From contig SUVI01000145.1 in the NCBI GenBank assembly GCA_015062085.1, positions 1 through 9,694 of the forward strand: a stretch of DNA of 9,694 nucleotides, given 5' to 3'. The stretch is from Planctomycetaceae bacterium. GTDB taxonomy: Bacteria > Planctomycetota > Planctomycetia > Pirellulales > Thermoguttaceae. Position 1 is the stretch's first letter. Each line of letters begins with the position of its first letter. Both the position numbers and the translations under genes were made by a program. Below the pieces are notes generated by a model. That model searched no databases. It saw nothing but the letters and a program-made list of their open reading frames with translations, and was not told the DNA's origin. Shown here piece after piece: positions 1 through 8,903 of this stretch.

Positions 1-574
1 CGACCAGTTCTTTCAGAGCGTCAGCGGACAGATCGCTGTCGAGTTCGACGCCGCAAGCCTCTTTTTTGGCTTCGAGGATCTTTTCGAAGGGGTCGATCTC
101 AGTTTTGTTGGCCGGTTTCATTTCGAGCACGACGTCGCCGTACATCTGGACGAAGCGGCGGTAGCAGTCCCAGGCGTAACGTTCGGAACCGGATTTCTCG
201 GCGAGGACCTGGACGGTCTTGTCGTTGAGACCGATGTTCAGAACGGTGTCCATCATACCGGGCATGGATTCACGCGCGCCGGAGCGGCAGGAGACCAGCA
301 GCGGAAGATTTTCCGTATCGCCGAATTTTTTGCCCATCGCAGCTTCGATGCCTTTCATGGCGGCTTCGACGTCGGCTTTCAGGGATTCCGGATAGGTCTT
401 GCCGTGATCGTAGAAATACGTGCAGACTTCGGTCGTGATGGTGAAACCAGCCGGAACCGGCAGATTGTTGCGCGCCATTTCGGCAAGGTTGGCACCTTTA
501 CCGCCAAGCAGCTCACGCATGTCTTTGTTGCCGTCGGCATTGCCCTGAGAAAAACTATAAACGTACTTCGTCAT
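1..574 (-). CDS. ppdK: Pyruvate, phosphate dikinase, N-terminal part (runs off left edge)
   Basis: PPDK interconverts pyruvate, ATP and phosphate with phosphoenolpyruvate, AMP and diphosphate in the cytoplasm, linking glycolysis and gluconeogenesis. Only the first 191 codons lie here. The protein begins [20 protein letters not shown] and continues with the family's N-terminal nucleotide-binding signatures: [10 protein letters not shown] near residues 24-33, [13 protein letters not shown] near 40-52, and [21 protein letters not shown] near residue 100. The central phosphohistidine domain and the C-terminal PEP/pyruvate barrel lie beyond the edge. The ATG at 574-572 is preceded by GAAGGGA nine bases upstream, a usable ribosome binding site. 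A good promoter lies about 110-135 bp upstream. The gene diverges from gyrA. The close match to PPDK rather than PEP synthase rests on the [11 protein letters not shown] block. Identity is confident; completeness and reading direction in vivo cannot be judged. Confidence 0.95.
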   Translation of the reverse strand, partial: MTKYVYSFSQGNADGNKDMRELLGGKGANLAEMARNNLPVPAGFTITTEVCTYFYDHGKTYPESLKADVEAAMKGIEAAMGKKFGDTENLPLLVSCRSGARESMPGMMDTVLNIGLNDKTVQVLAEKSGSERYAWDCYRRFVQMYGDVVLEMKPANKTEIDPFEKILEAKKEACGVELDSDLSADALKELV

Positions 575-681
575 GGATTCTCATCCCTTCTTCTGAGTAG
601 AACTCAAACTCTTAATCTGCTCCGGCTTTCCTTTCGAATGAAACGATTACCAAAGCACACAATAAAAAACATATTCCCTTT

Positions 682-709
682 ATTTTAGCACATTACGAAA
701 ATTAGTCAA
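682..709 (-). promoter_or_regulatory. Probable housekeeping promoter of ppdK
   Basis: Read on the minus strand, TTGACT (709-704) is followed by a 16-bp spacer and TAAAAT (687-682). TGC directly before the -10 box gives an extended -10. Transcription would begin near 675, leaving a leader of about 100 nt before the ppdK ATG. I saw no riboswitch-like or attenuator structure in that leader. This is motif evidence only. Confidence 0.6.
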
Positions 710-928
710 GAGGGAATCCGAAACAGAATCCCGTGAATATTCAAGTTTTTTTGCCGTTTTGGGATCCGCTCCCGTATTTTATTGAGGCCTTTTCCCAAGA
801 TTTTGCACTCAAAAAGCAAAAAAAAGTAAAAAGGATTTATTAAAACTCAAAATCGGCAAATCTTAACATTTTTTTTACTCTGGCAGATGAAAAAGAAAAA
901 TTTCCTTCGAAATGTCCATTGGGGGGGC
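710..928. other. AT-rich intergenic stretch between divergent ppdK and gyrA promoters
   Basis: This stretch is dominated by A and T runs and has a run of seven G at 921-927 just before the gyrA -35 box. I find no open reading frame with a ribosome binding site, no tRNA and no convincing terminator. A small inverted pair, GGGA...TCCC, around 759-775 is too short to call. The region most likely holds only upstream promoter DNA. Confidence 0.5.
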
Positions 929-957
929 TTGAAATTTTATTCAAAAAATGGTAAAAT
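929..957 (+). promoter_or_regulatory. Probable housekeeping promoter of gyrA
   Basis: TTGAAA (929-934), a 17-bp spacer and TAAAAT (952-957) form a near-consensus sigma-70-type promoter. TGG immediately before the -10 box makes it an extended -10. The expected start near 964 gives a leader of about 43 nt to the gyrA GTG. Its -10 hexamer is identical to those of the ppdK and gyrB promoters. Confidence 0.7.
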
Positions 958-993
958 CATTTGGTGGTATTAATTAATATTGAGTACTTTATT

Positions 994-999
994 AGAAGG
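994..999 (+). promoter_or_regulatory. Ribosome binding site deciding the gyrA GTG start
   Basis: AGAAGG sits seven bases before the GTG at 1007. No other start in frame has comparable spacing, so the GTG start is preferred over an internal ATG such as Met10. Confidence 0.7.
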
Positions 1000-1006
1000 T
1001 TGAATC

Positions 1007-3757
1007 GTGTCTGACGCAAACGACATTCCTCCGATGGATGAAAACGAAAATCCCGGTGCCGGCGGTGAGATCGTCGGCGGCGGCCGGCTGCTTGAGTACA
1101 CCGTGGAAGAGGAGATGAAGAACAGCTACCTCACGTACGCTATGAGCGTCATCGTGAGCCGTGCTCTCCCGAATGTTCACGACGGGCTGAAACCCTCCCA
1201 GCGCCGTATCCTTGTGGCGATGAACGACCTGAACCTGGGGCCGGCCTCGGCTCGAGTGAAGAGCGCGAAGATCTCCGGCGATACCAGCGGAAACTACCAC
1301 CCGCACGGCGAAAGTATCGTCTATCCGACTATGGTCCGTATGGCGCAAGAGTGGAACATGCGGTACGTCCTGGTCGATAAACAGGGAAACTTCGGCTCTA
1401 TCGCCGGTCTTCCCCCCGCGGCTATGCGATACACGGAAGCCAGAATGTCCCGCTTCGCAGCCATGATGCTCGAGGACCTCAAGCTCGACACGGTCGACTT
1501 CGTCCCCACGTATGACGAACGCAATCTGGAACCGGTCGTCCTCCCCTCCAAATTCCCGAACCTGCTGGTCAACGGTGCGAACGGGATCGCGGTCGGTATG
1601 GCGACGAGCATTCCGCCTCACAATCTGACGGAGATCTGCAACGCTCTGATCCGAGTCATCGACGACCCCGGCGTCTCGCTTCCCGAACTCATGTCCATCG
1701 TTCCCGGTCCGGACTTCCCGACCGGCGGCATCATCTGCGGACGCACAGGCATCTACAATGGGTACCTGACGGGAAGAAGCACCATCGTCGTTCGCGCGCG
1801 TGCCGCCATTGAAGAGATGAAGGGGAACCGCTCCCGCATCGTCGTCTCCGAGATCCCGTACCAGCAGACGAGGATCAACGTCATCAACAAAATCGCCGAA
1901 CTGGTCACCAACGGCAGGATCGAGGGGATCTCCAACATCCGCGACGAAAGCGACCTGAAGGAACCGGTCCGCGTCATTCTGGAACTGAAACGCGATGCCG
2001 ACCCGAACGTGGTGCTGAATCAGCTCTACAAATTTTCGCCGCTGCAGGACAGTTTTTCCATCATCCTGCTTGCTCTAGTGGACGGGAAACCGCGCATCAT
2101 GCCGTTTAAGGAACTGCTCCAGGAGTTCATCCGTCACCGCATGAGCGTCATCCGCCGCAGAACGCAGTTCCTCCTGAACAAAGCGCGGCAGCGCAAGCAT
2201 ACGGTGGAAGGTCTCCTTCTGGCGCACGCGAACATCGATGACGTCATCCGAACGATCCGGACCTCGAAAACGCAGGCGGAAGCGAAAGCCCGGCTCCTTT
2301 CCGAGATCAAGTGCCCCTCGTCGCTCATCGAACGCGCGTTGGGCGAAGACGGTTTTGCGAATTACGTTCTGGAGTACGGACAGCGTACGGAGTACACGCT
2401 CACGCCGGTCCAGGTCGACGCGATCCTCCGCATGACGCTGGGCCAGCTGGTCAACCTGGAGCAGGAAAAACTCGCGGGCGAATTCAACGAACTGCTCGAA
2501 AACATTAAAGAGTACGATCGGATCCTTTCGGACAACGCGAACATTCTCGCCATCATCCGCGAAGATCTCGAAGAAATGCGCGACCGCTACGGGGACGCTC
2601 GCCGTACGGGAATCGAGCTGGTGGATCTCGATACGAATCTGGAAGACCTCATCACCGAAGAAAACATGGTCGTCTCCATCACGTCCGGCGGGTACATCAA
2701 GCGGACTTCGACCTCGATGTTCAAAGCACAGCGCCGCGGCGGAAAAGGCCTCAAGGGTGCGAAGACCAAGGGCGAGGATCCGATCGAACACCTGATCGTG
2801 GGCTCCACGCATGACTTCCTCATGTTCTTCACGAACAAAGGGAAGGTCTACTGGCGCAAGATCTACGACATTCCCGAAGTTGCCCGCGACGGCATGGGAC
2901 GCGCTATCGTCAATTTCCTCACACTGGAAAAAGACGAGCACATCGCACGCTGTCTCCCGGTCCGCGAGTTCGATCAGGAGGGGCTTTACCTCGTCATGGC
3001 GACGAAGAAGGGCGTCATCAAGAAGACGGAACTTTCCGACTATCGCCGTCCGCGAAAACTCGGTCTGATCGCGTGCAATTTGCGTGAGGACGACGAACTG
3101 ATCGGCGTCGACATCGTGGGACCGGGCGAAGACATCGTCCTCTCCACGAAAAATGGCCGTGCGATCCGTTTCGACCACACCGATGTCCGTCCGATGGGGC
3201 GTACCGCCACGGGCGTGCGCGGGATCAAGCTGCGCGGCGAAGATGAAGTCGTCGGCATGGCCATCGTCAAGCCGGGTGCCAATCTGCTGACCATTTGCCA
3301 GAATGGCTATGGAAAACAGACGCCATTCGGACACGATACGTCTGAAGTGCCGGCTCCGGAAGACGAAAACGCCGAAATGCCTGAAAACGCCGAAATGCCT
3401 GAAAACGTGGAAGTTCCCGAAACGGAAGAGACCGCTGAAGGAGCGGAGAACGCGGATTCCAGCGCGCGCTCCTACCGACGCCAGACCCGCGGCGGAATGG
3501 GGATCATGGACATTCGGACGTCCCAGCGCAACGGCAGCGTCATCGGCATCGCGGTAGTCTTCCCCGGCGATCAGATCCTGATGATGACGGCCCGCGGAAA
3601 GATCCAGCGCATGAACGTTGACGAAGTCCGCGTGACCGGACGAAACACGCAGGGCGTCCGCATCATGAATGTGGATGCCGACGATCGCCTGGTTGCCGTG
3701 AAAGTCGTGCCGGTCGAAGAAAACGCTCCGATCGGCGATGAAGAGGACGAAGCATAA
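1007..3757 (+). CDS. gyrA: DNA gyrase subunit A
   Basis: GyrA is the DNA-breaking and DNA-wrapping subunit of gyrase (A2B2), which introduces negative supercoils using ATP hydrolysed by GyrB. At 916 aa it is somewhat longer than the E. coli protein (875). Residues about 1-30 are a Gly/Asp-rich extension. The winged-helix breakage domain carries HPHGES at 98-103 and AMRYTEAR at 139-146, with catalytic tyrosine Y142. The tower and coiled-coil region follows to about 540. The C-terminal beta-pinwheel begins with a perfect GyrA-box, QRRGGKG, at 575-581, confirming gyrase rather than topoisomerase IV. An acidic insertion at about 778-822 splits the pinwheel before a later GyrA-box-like blade ([12 protein letters not shown]). 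The tail is acidic (GDEEDEA). The position equivalent to E. coli GyrA Asp87 is proline (P107), while the Ser83 equivalent is kept (S103). The gene is monocistronic and convergent with gyrB. Confidence 0.97.
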   Translation: MSDANDIPPMDENENPGAGGEIVGGGRLLEYTVEEEMKNSYLTYAMSVIVSRALPNVHDGLKPSQRRILVAMNDLNLGPASARVKSAKISGDTSGNYHPHGESIVYPTMVRMAQEWNMRYVLVDKQGNFGSIAGLPPAAMRYTEARMSRFAAMMLEDLKLDTVDFVPTYDERNLEPVVLPSKFPNLLVNGANGIAVGMATSIPPHNLTEICNALIRVIDDPGVSLPELMSIVPGPDFPTGGIICGRTGIYNGYLTGRSTIVVRARAAIEEMKGNRSRIVVSEIPYQQTRINVINKIAELVTNGRIEGISNIRDESDLKEPVRVILELKRDADPNVVLNQLYKFSPLQDSFSIILLALVDGKPRIMPFKELLQEFIRHRMSVIRRRTQFLLNKARQRKHTVEGLLLAHANIDDVIRTIRTSKTQAEAKARLLSEIKCPSSLIERALGEDGFANYVLEYGQRTEYTLTPVQVDAILRMTLGQLVNLEQEKLAGEFNELLENIKEYDRILSDNANILAIIREDLEEMRDRYGDARRTGIELVDLDTNLEDLITEENMVVSITSGGYIKRTSTSMFKAQRRGGKGLKGAKTKGEDPIEHLIVGSTHDFLMFFTNKGKVYWRKIYDIPEVARDGMGRAIVNFLTLEKDEHIARCLPVREFDQEGLYLVMATKKGVIKKTELSDYRRPRKLGLIACNLREDDELIGVDIVGPGEDIVLSTKNGRAIRFDHTDVRPMGRTATGVRGIKLRGEDEVVGMAIVKPGANLLTICQNGYGKQTPFGHDTSEVPAPEDENAEMPENAEMPENVEVPETEETAEGAENADSSARSYRRQTRGGMGIMDIRTSQRNGSVIGIAVVFPGDQILMMTARGKIQRMNVDEVRVTGRNTQGVRIMNVDADDRLVAVKVVPVEENAPIGDEEDEA
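3365..3418 (+). repeat. 18-bp in-frame tandem repeat inside gyrA
   Basis: Two exact tandem 18-bp copies (3365-3382 and 3383-3400) and a degenerate third (3401-3418) encode [18 protein letters not shown]. They lie in the acidic linker between two blades of the GyrA C-terminal pinwheel. Being a multiple of three, copy-number change would keep the frame. Confidence 0.85.
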
Positions 3758-3768
3758 AGAAGCATAAA

Positions 3769-3809
3769 AAAAGATCCCCGGTTGAAAATCACTCAGTCGG
3801 GGATCTTTT
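3769..3809 (+). terminator. Intrinsic terminator of gyrA, potentially bidirectional
   Basis: Stem arms AAAAGATCCCCG (3769-3780) and CGGGGATCTTTT (3798-3809) are perfectly complementary over 12 bp with a 17-nt loop. They are followed by a T-rich tail to about 3817. The A-run at 3766-3772 gives a T-tract on the opposite strand, so the hairpin could also stop transcripts from gyrB. It begins 12 bp after the gyrA stop. Confidence 0.85.
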
Positions 3810-3825
3810 CTTTCTTTCACGATAG

Positions 3826-3866
3826 AAAAAAGACCGCGTCGAGATTTACCATTTCGCCGCGGTCTT
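3826..3866 (-). terminator. Intrinsic terminator of gyrB
   Basis: On the minus strand, arms AAGACCGCG (3866-3858) and CGCGGTCTT (3838-3830) form a 9-bp stem followed by T residues to 3826. It starts about 19 bp after the gyrB stop codon. With the preceding terminator it insulates the convergent gyrase genes from each other. Confidence 0.8.
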
Positions 3867-3884
3867 CTTTTGAAAACCTTGCTC

Positions 3885-6460
<2,576 letters not shown>

Positions 6461-6463
6461 GGC

Positions 6464-6473
6464 GGGACGTCCC
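6464..6473. promoter_or_regulatory. Perfect 10-bp palindrome next to the gyrB -35 box
   Basis: GGGACGTCCC is its own reverse complement and sits three bases upstream of the gyrB -35 hexamer, centred near -43. The place suits a dimeric regulator. It does not match any operator I recognise, and a 10-bp palindrome can arise by chance, so the role is inferred. Confidence 0.25.
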
Positions 6474-6570
6474 AATTTTTTGAAAGAAGTTTCGATTTCC
6501 TGCCGACTTTTTCGGAAGAAAGCTCAAAGATGACTTGGAAACGGCAAAAACAAAAACAAAAAAAGAAAAA

Positions 6571-6972
6571 CAGTTTAAAAAGTTCTTGAAGAGGGAGTCT
6601 GAGGGAGGAACAACTTTCAAGATGTTCCTTCCTCACGGCCGCGGCGACATGACGGGCAGCCAGTTTGGGAGGCGTCGCGTCTCGCGTCGCTTTTAGGAGG
6701 CGGTGCGTCTCGCGTCGCTTTTGGGAGGCGGCGCGTCTCGCGTCGCTTTTGGGAGGCGGTGCGTCTCGCATCGCTTTTGGGAGGCGGTGCGTCTCGCATC
6801 GCTTTTGGGAGGCGGTGCGTCTCGCATCGCTTTTGGGAGGCGGTGCGTCTCGCATCGCTTTTGGGAGGCGGCGCGTCTCGCGTCGCTTTTCAAGCAGAGT
6901 GCCGTCGCGCGTGGGACCTTTAGCCAAATTTTAACCACGAAAAGCACGAAAAAGAACAAAAAAGCACAAAAA
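6571..6972. repeat. Repeat unit 1, interrupted by the 28-bp array
   Basis: Hairpin H1 is at 6600-6635. The A-rich lead-in before 6571 is degenerate. After GGGCAGCCAG the expected left arm of H2 is absent and the 28-bp array follows. The right arm GAGTGCCGTC (6897-6906) survives and matches unit 5 rather than units 2-4. The next A-rich part, with phased A-tracts, ends the unit. Confidence 0.8.
6668..6891. repeat. Eight perfect-period 28-bp tandem repeats, each with a hairpin
   Basis: Units start at 6668, 6696, 6724, 6752, 6780, 6808, 6836 and 6864. Each reads GGAG, an 8-nt arm, loop TCT, an 8-nt arm, then TTTT plus one base. In units 4-7, which are identical, the arms are GCGGTGCG and CGCATCGC: an 8-bp stem with one G-T wobble. 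Units 3 and 8 have GCGGCGCG and CGCGTCGC, a compensated T-A to C-G change. Unit 2 is the T-G intermediate. Unit 1 carries one T-T mismatch. Homogeneous centre and diverged edges are typical of unequal crossing-over or slippage. The units abut directly, so this is not a CRISPR array. Confidence 0.9.
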
Positions 6973-7152
6973 CAGTTTAAAAAGTTCTTGAAGAGGGAGT
7001 CTGAGGGAGGAACAACTTTCAAGATGTTCCTTCCTCACGGCCGTGGTCTCTTCACGGGCAGCCAGATCTTTCCCGAAGGGTAAGATCGCGCGTGGGTCCT
7101 TTAGCCAAATTTTAAACGCGAAAATCACGAAAAAAACAAAAAAGCACAAAAG
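6973..7152. repeat. Repeat unit 2 (complete)
   Basis: H1 is at 7002-7037, the palindrome CACGGCCGTG at 7036-7045 and H2 at 7065-7087 (arms GATCTTTCCC and GGGTAAGATC, loop GAA). The A-rich end differs slightly from unit 1 (AAACGCGAAAATCACG). Confidence 0.85.
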
Positions 7153-7333
7153 CAGTTTAAAAAGTTCTTGAAGAGGGAGTCTGAGGGAGGAACAACTTTC
7201 AAGATGTTCCTTCCTCACGGCCGCGGTCTCTTCACGGGCAGCCAGATCTTTCCCGAAGGGTAAGATCGCGCGTGGGCCCTTTAGCCAAATTTTAACCACG
7301 AAAAGCACGAAAAAAAACAAAAAAGAACAAAAA
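7153..7333. repeat. Repeat unit 3 (complete)
   Basis: H1 at 7182-7217 and H2 at 7245-7267 are identical in sequence to those of unit 2. The unit is almost identical to unit 2 overall, with small changes near the CGGCC palindrome and in the A-rich end, suggesting recent duplication or homogenisation. Confidence 0.85.
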
Positions 7334-7494
7334 CAGTTTAAAAAGTTCTTGAAGAGGGAGTCTGAGGGAGGAACAACTTTCAAGATGTTCCTTCCTCACG
7401 GCCGTGGCGACATGACGGGCAGCCAGATCTTTCCCGAAGGGTAAGATCGTGCGTGGAATCTTTAGCTAAATTTTAACCACGAAAAGCACAAAAA
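7334..7494. repeat. Repeat unit 4 (shortened A-rich end)
   Basis: H1 at 7363-7398 and H2 at 7426-7448 match units 2 and 3. The segment before H2 (CGACATGAC) instead matches unit 1. The A-rich end is about 20 bp shorter, explaining the 161-bp spacing to unit 5. The CGTGG motif after H2 has diverged (GTGCGTGGAATC). Confidence 0.85.
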
Positions 7495-7632
7495 CAGTTT
7501 AAAAAGTTTTTGAAGAGGGAGTCTGAGGGAGGAATGATTTTCAAAATGTTCCTCCCTCACGGCCGTTCATGACATGACGGGCAGCCAGACGGCTCTCGAA
7601 GAGTGCCGTCGCGCGTGGGACCTTTAGTCAAA
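7495..7632. repeat. Repeat unit 5 (diverged, last copy)
   Basis: H1 at 7524-7559 has an 11-bp perfect outer stem with the wobble of other units restored to G-C, and a changed loop. H2 at 7588-7610 has arms GACGGCTCTC and GAGTGCCGTC around the same GAA loop. The unit ends at CCTTTAGTCAAAA without the A-rich part. Confidence 0.8.
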
Positions 7633-7670
7633 ACCCCCACCGTCTCTTACTCCCGAATGAATCCACAAAA
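7633..7670. other. Short unique intergenic segment
   Basis: Unique sequence between the last repeat unit and the PEP-CTERM terminator. Nothing recognisable is present apart from a single weak resemblance to a DnaA box (AATCCACA), which I do not call. Confidence 0.4.
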
Positions 7671-7700
7671 AAAACCGATCCCAGAAGATCGGCTTTTTTT
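7667..7700 (-). terminator. Intrinsic terminator of the DUF1559/PEP-CTERM unit
   Basis: On the minus strand CCGATC (7692-7687) pairs with GATCGG (7680-7675) around a 6-nt loop, followed by eight T (7674-7667). The opposite strand also ends in a T7 run, so it may work in both directions. It lies 22 bp after the stop codon of the PEP-CTERM gene. Confidence 0.85.
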
Positions 7701-7721
7701 ATTTCAAACCATTCCCTCGAC

Positions 7722-8885
7722 TTACTTTTTCCGGCGGATACCAAACCCCAGTCCGGCAGCGAGCACCAGAAGAAGCCATCCTGCCGGCTCCGGTACATTC
7801 GTCTCGACTCCGGGTCCTACCGGCGGAACGATCGGCGGCACATTCGGGTCATCCGGATCGATCGCCTCTCCAAGATAGCTGAAAACCAGATCATCAAGAG
7901 CGGCATACGTCGGGAAATTCAGCCCCCACATTCCGGCATCCGAACCGTTGAAGGTGAAGGTCAGCGACGAAATGTCCTCGAACGTTCCCGCGTCGGCAAG
8001 ATAGGGCACTCCGTTTGCCAGAAAGATCCCGTTCGCCACATCCTCTACCATCTGCTGGTAGTCCGCGTCGGACGCATCCACGCCATAGTAGCGCGGATCG
8101 TACAGTTTCGTTTCGAAATTTTCCAGATCTGCCGTCATCCAGGAATCAACGATGGAATCGCCGACCAAATAGTCGTGCAGCATCAGGACCTTCTGTCCGA
8201 CCTGTTCTCCTGCGGCATTCCATCCCTGCATGATGAGCGCGGCCCAGTTGCCGTCCGAGGCTTTCTGCGAAAACGTGTCGCCGAACGTCTCCACCGCCAG
8301 CACGCCGACCGTGTTCGTGTAGTCGATCGATTTCAGCGAGACGGGCTGCGAAAAAGAGAGTGTCCCGCCGGAAATCGCCGTATCCGACGACCCGAACAAG
8401 ACCGCGTACCCGCTGCTTCCGTTCGCACCGCTGACGGTGAGGCCATAGTTCGCGTCGGGATAATTCGTCGTCCCGGCAACCGCGGCAAAATCATTGCTCG
8501 AGTGCACATACGCACCGTTTGCCTGAACGATACCGTTTGCCGTCGTCGTACGGGGCGCGGAAGTGTTTTCCGCATTCACGCCGGAAACAGTGAATCCCCC
8601 GCCCCAGCTCCACGCATCGGCGTAACCGTATCCGGGATAAAGCAAACCCCAGTTCGCCCAGTCGGTGGTCAGCGTCACGGAGCCGGCGGCCGTCTGGATC
8701 GTGTGGAGTCCCGCATAATTTCCGCCGGAAGTTCCCGCAGGAACCGTTCCCTGAAAATACGTATTCGTCCCGGTGACGTAATTCTCAAAATCGAGCGTAC
8801 ATTCCACCGTTGCCGCCGAAACAGACACAGACACCGCCGACAGCAGAAAAACCGCACAACTTTTGATCCAGTTTCTCGTTTTCAT
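7722..8885 (-). CDS. Secreted PEP-CTERM protein with a DUF4465-like domain
   Basis: The 387-residue product begins with a signal peptide (MKTRNWIKSC, hydrophobic stretch to about 22, likely cleavage near VSA at 22-24). Residues about 30-338 resemble DUF4465 proteins: FENY near 33-36, SGYAVLFG, DYTNTVGVLAVETFGDTFS, NWAALIMQGWNAAGEQVG, DSWMTADL, and the closing SDAGMWGLNFPTYAALDD. A stretch at about 256-305 looks like an insertion in that fold. A Pro/Asp linker (338-362) leads to VPEP at 364-367, a membrane segment and RRKK, the tripartite PEP-CTERM signal expected to be processed by an exosortase. The ATG at 8885 is preferred over one at 8897, because it has AGGAG four bases upstream and gives a normal signal peptide. 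Cotranscription with the gene 18 bp upstream is likely. Molecular role unknown; DUF4465 assignment is by pattern recall. Confidence 0.8.
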   Translation of the reverse strand: MKTRNWIKSCAVFLLSAVSVSVSAATVECTLDFENYVTGTNTYFQGTVPAGTSGGNYAGLHTIQTAAGSVTLTTDWANWGLLYPGYGYADAWSWGGGFTVSGVNAENTSAPRTTTANGIVQANGAYVHSSNDFAAVAGTTNYPDANYGLTVSGANGSSGYAVLFGSSDTAISGGTLSFSQPVSLKSIDYTNTVGVLAVETFGDTFSQKASDGNWAALIMQGWNAAGEQVGQKVLMLHDYLVGDSIVDSWMTADLENFETKLYDPRYYGVDASDADYQQMVEDVANGIFLANGVPYLADAGTFEDISSLTFTFNGSDAGMWGLNFPTYAALDDLVFSYLGEAIDPDDPNVPPIVPPVGPGVETNVPEPAGWLLLVLAAGLGFGIRRKK

Positions 8886-8903
8886 TTTTCTCCTCATTCT
8901 GCT

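Larger units (their letters stand above)
6541..7632. repeat. Tandem cluster of five structured ~160-180-bp repeat units with a nested 28-bp array
   Basis: Counting from the conserved CAGTTTAAAA, units begin at 6571, 6973, 7153, 7334 and 7495. Spacings are 402, 180, 181 and 161 bp; subtracting the 224-bp nested array from the first gives 178. Read on the plus strand, a full unit has an A-rich part (CACGAAAAGCACGAAAA-like), TTTAAAAAGTTCTTGAAGAG, hairpin H1, a near-palindrome around CACGGCC, GGGCAGCCAG, hairpin H2, and CGCGTGG...CCTTTAGCCAAATTTTAA. The block fills the space between the PEP-CTERM terminator and the gyrB promoter. I found no transposase, terminal inverted repeat or spacer pattern. 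Open frames on both strands appear because the repeats lack stops, not because they look like genes. The element is unrecognised; strand is not assigned. Confidence 0.85.

Noticed and set aside
404..688. A 94-codon plus-strand frame over the start of ppdK
   Set aside because: It overlaps the well-supported ppdK coding region antisense and its promoter, with no supporting features.
2075..3820. A 581-codon open frame antisense to gyrA
   Set aside because: Same explanation: codon-aligned antisense frame of a gene that rarely uses TTA, CTA or TCA. It ends where gyrA uses one CTA codon.
6668..6891. CRISPR array
   Set aside because: The 28-bp repeats abut with no spacers, and there are no cas genes in the window.
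7065..7087. H2 hairpins as intrinsic terminators
   Set aside because: They lack a T-tract on either strand, and the following sequence is GC-rich (CGCGTGGG).
6931..7383. A 150-codon minus-strand frame beginning MKVVPPSDSLFKNF and repeated in each unit
   Set aside because: It is translation of the tandem repeat, shifts frame from unit to unit, has Phe-rich stretches from the A-rich tracts and no ribosome binding site.
6541..7632. Integron attC cassette array or insertion-sequence ends
   Set aside because: I see no GTTRRRY/RYYYAAC core sites, no integrase or transposase, no cassette genes and no target-site duplication at the block edges.
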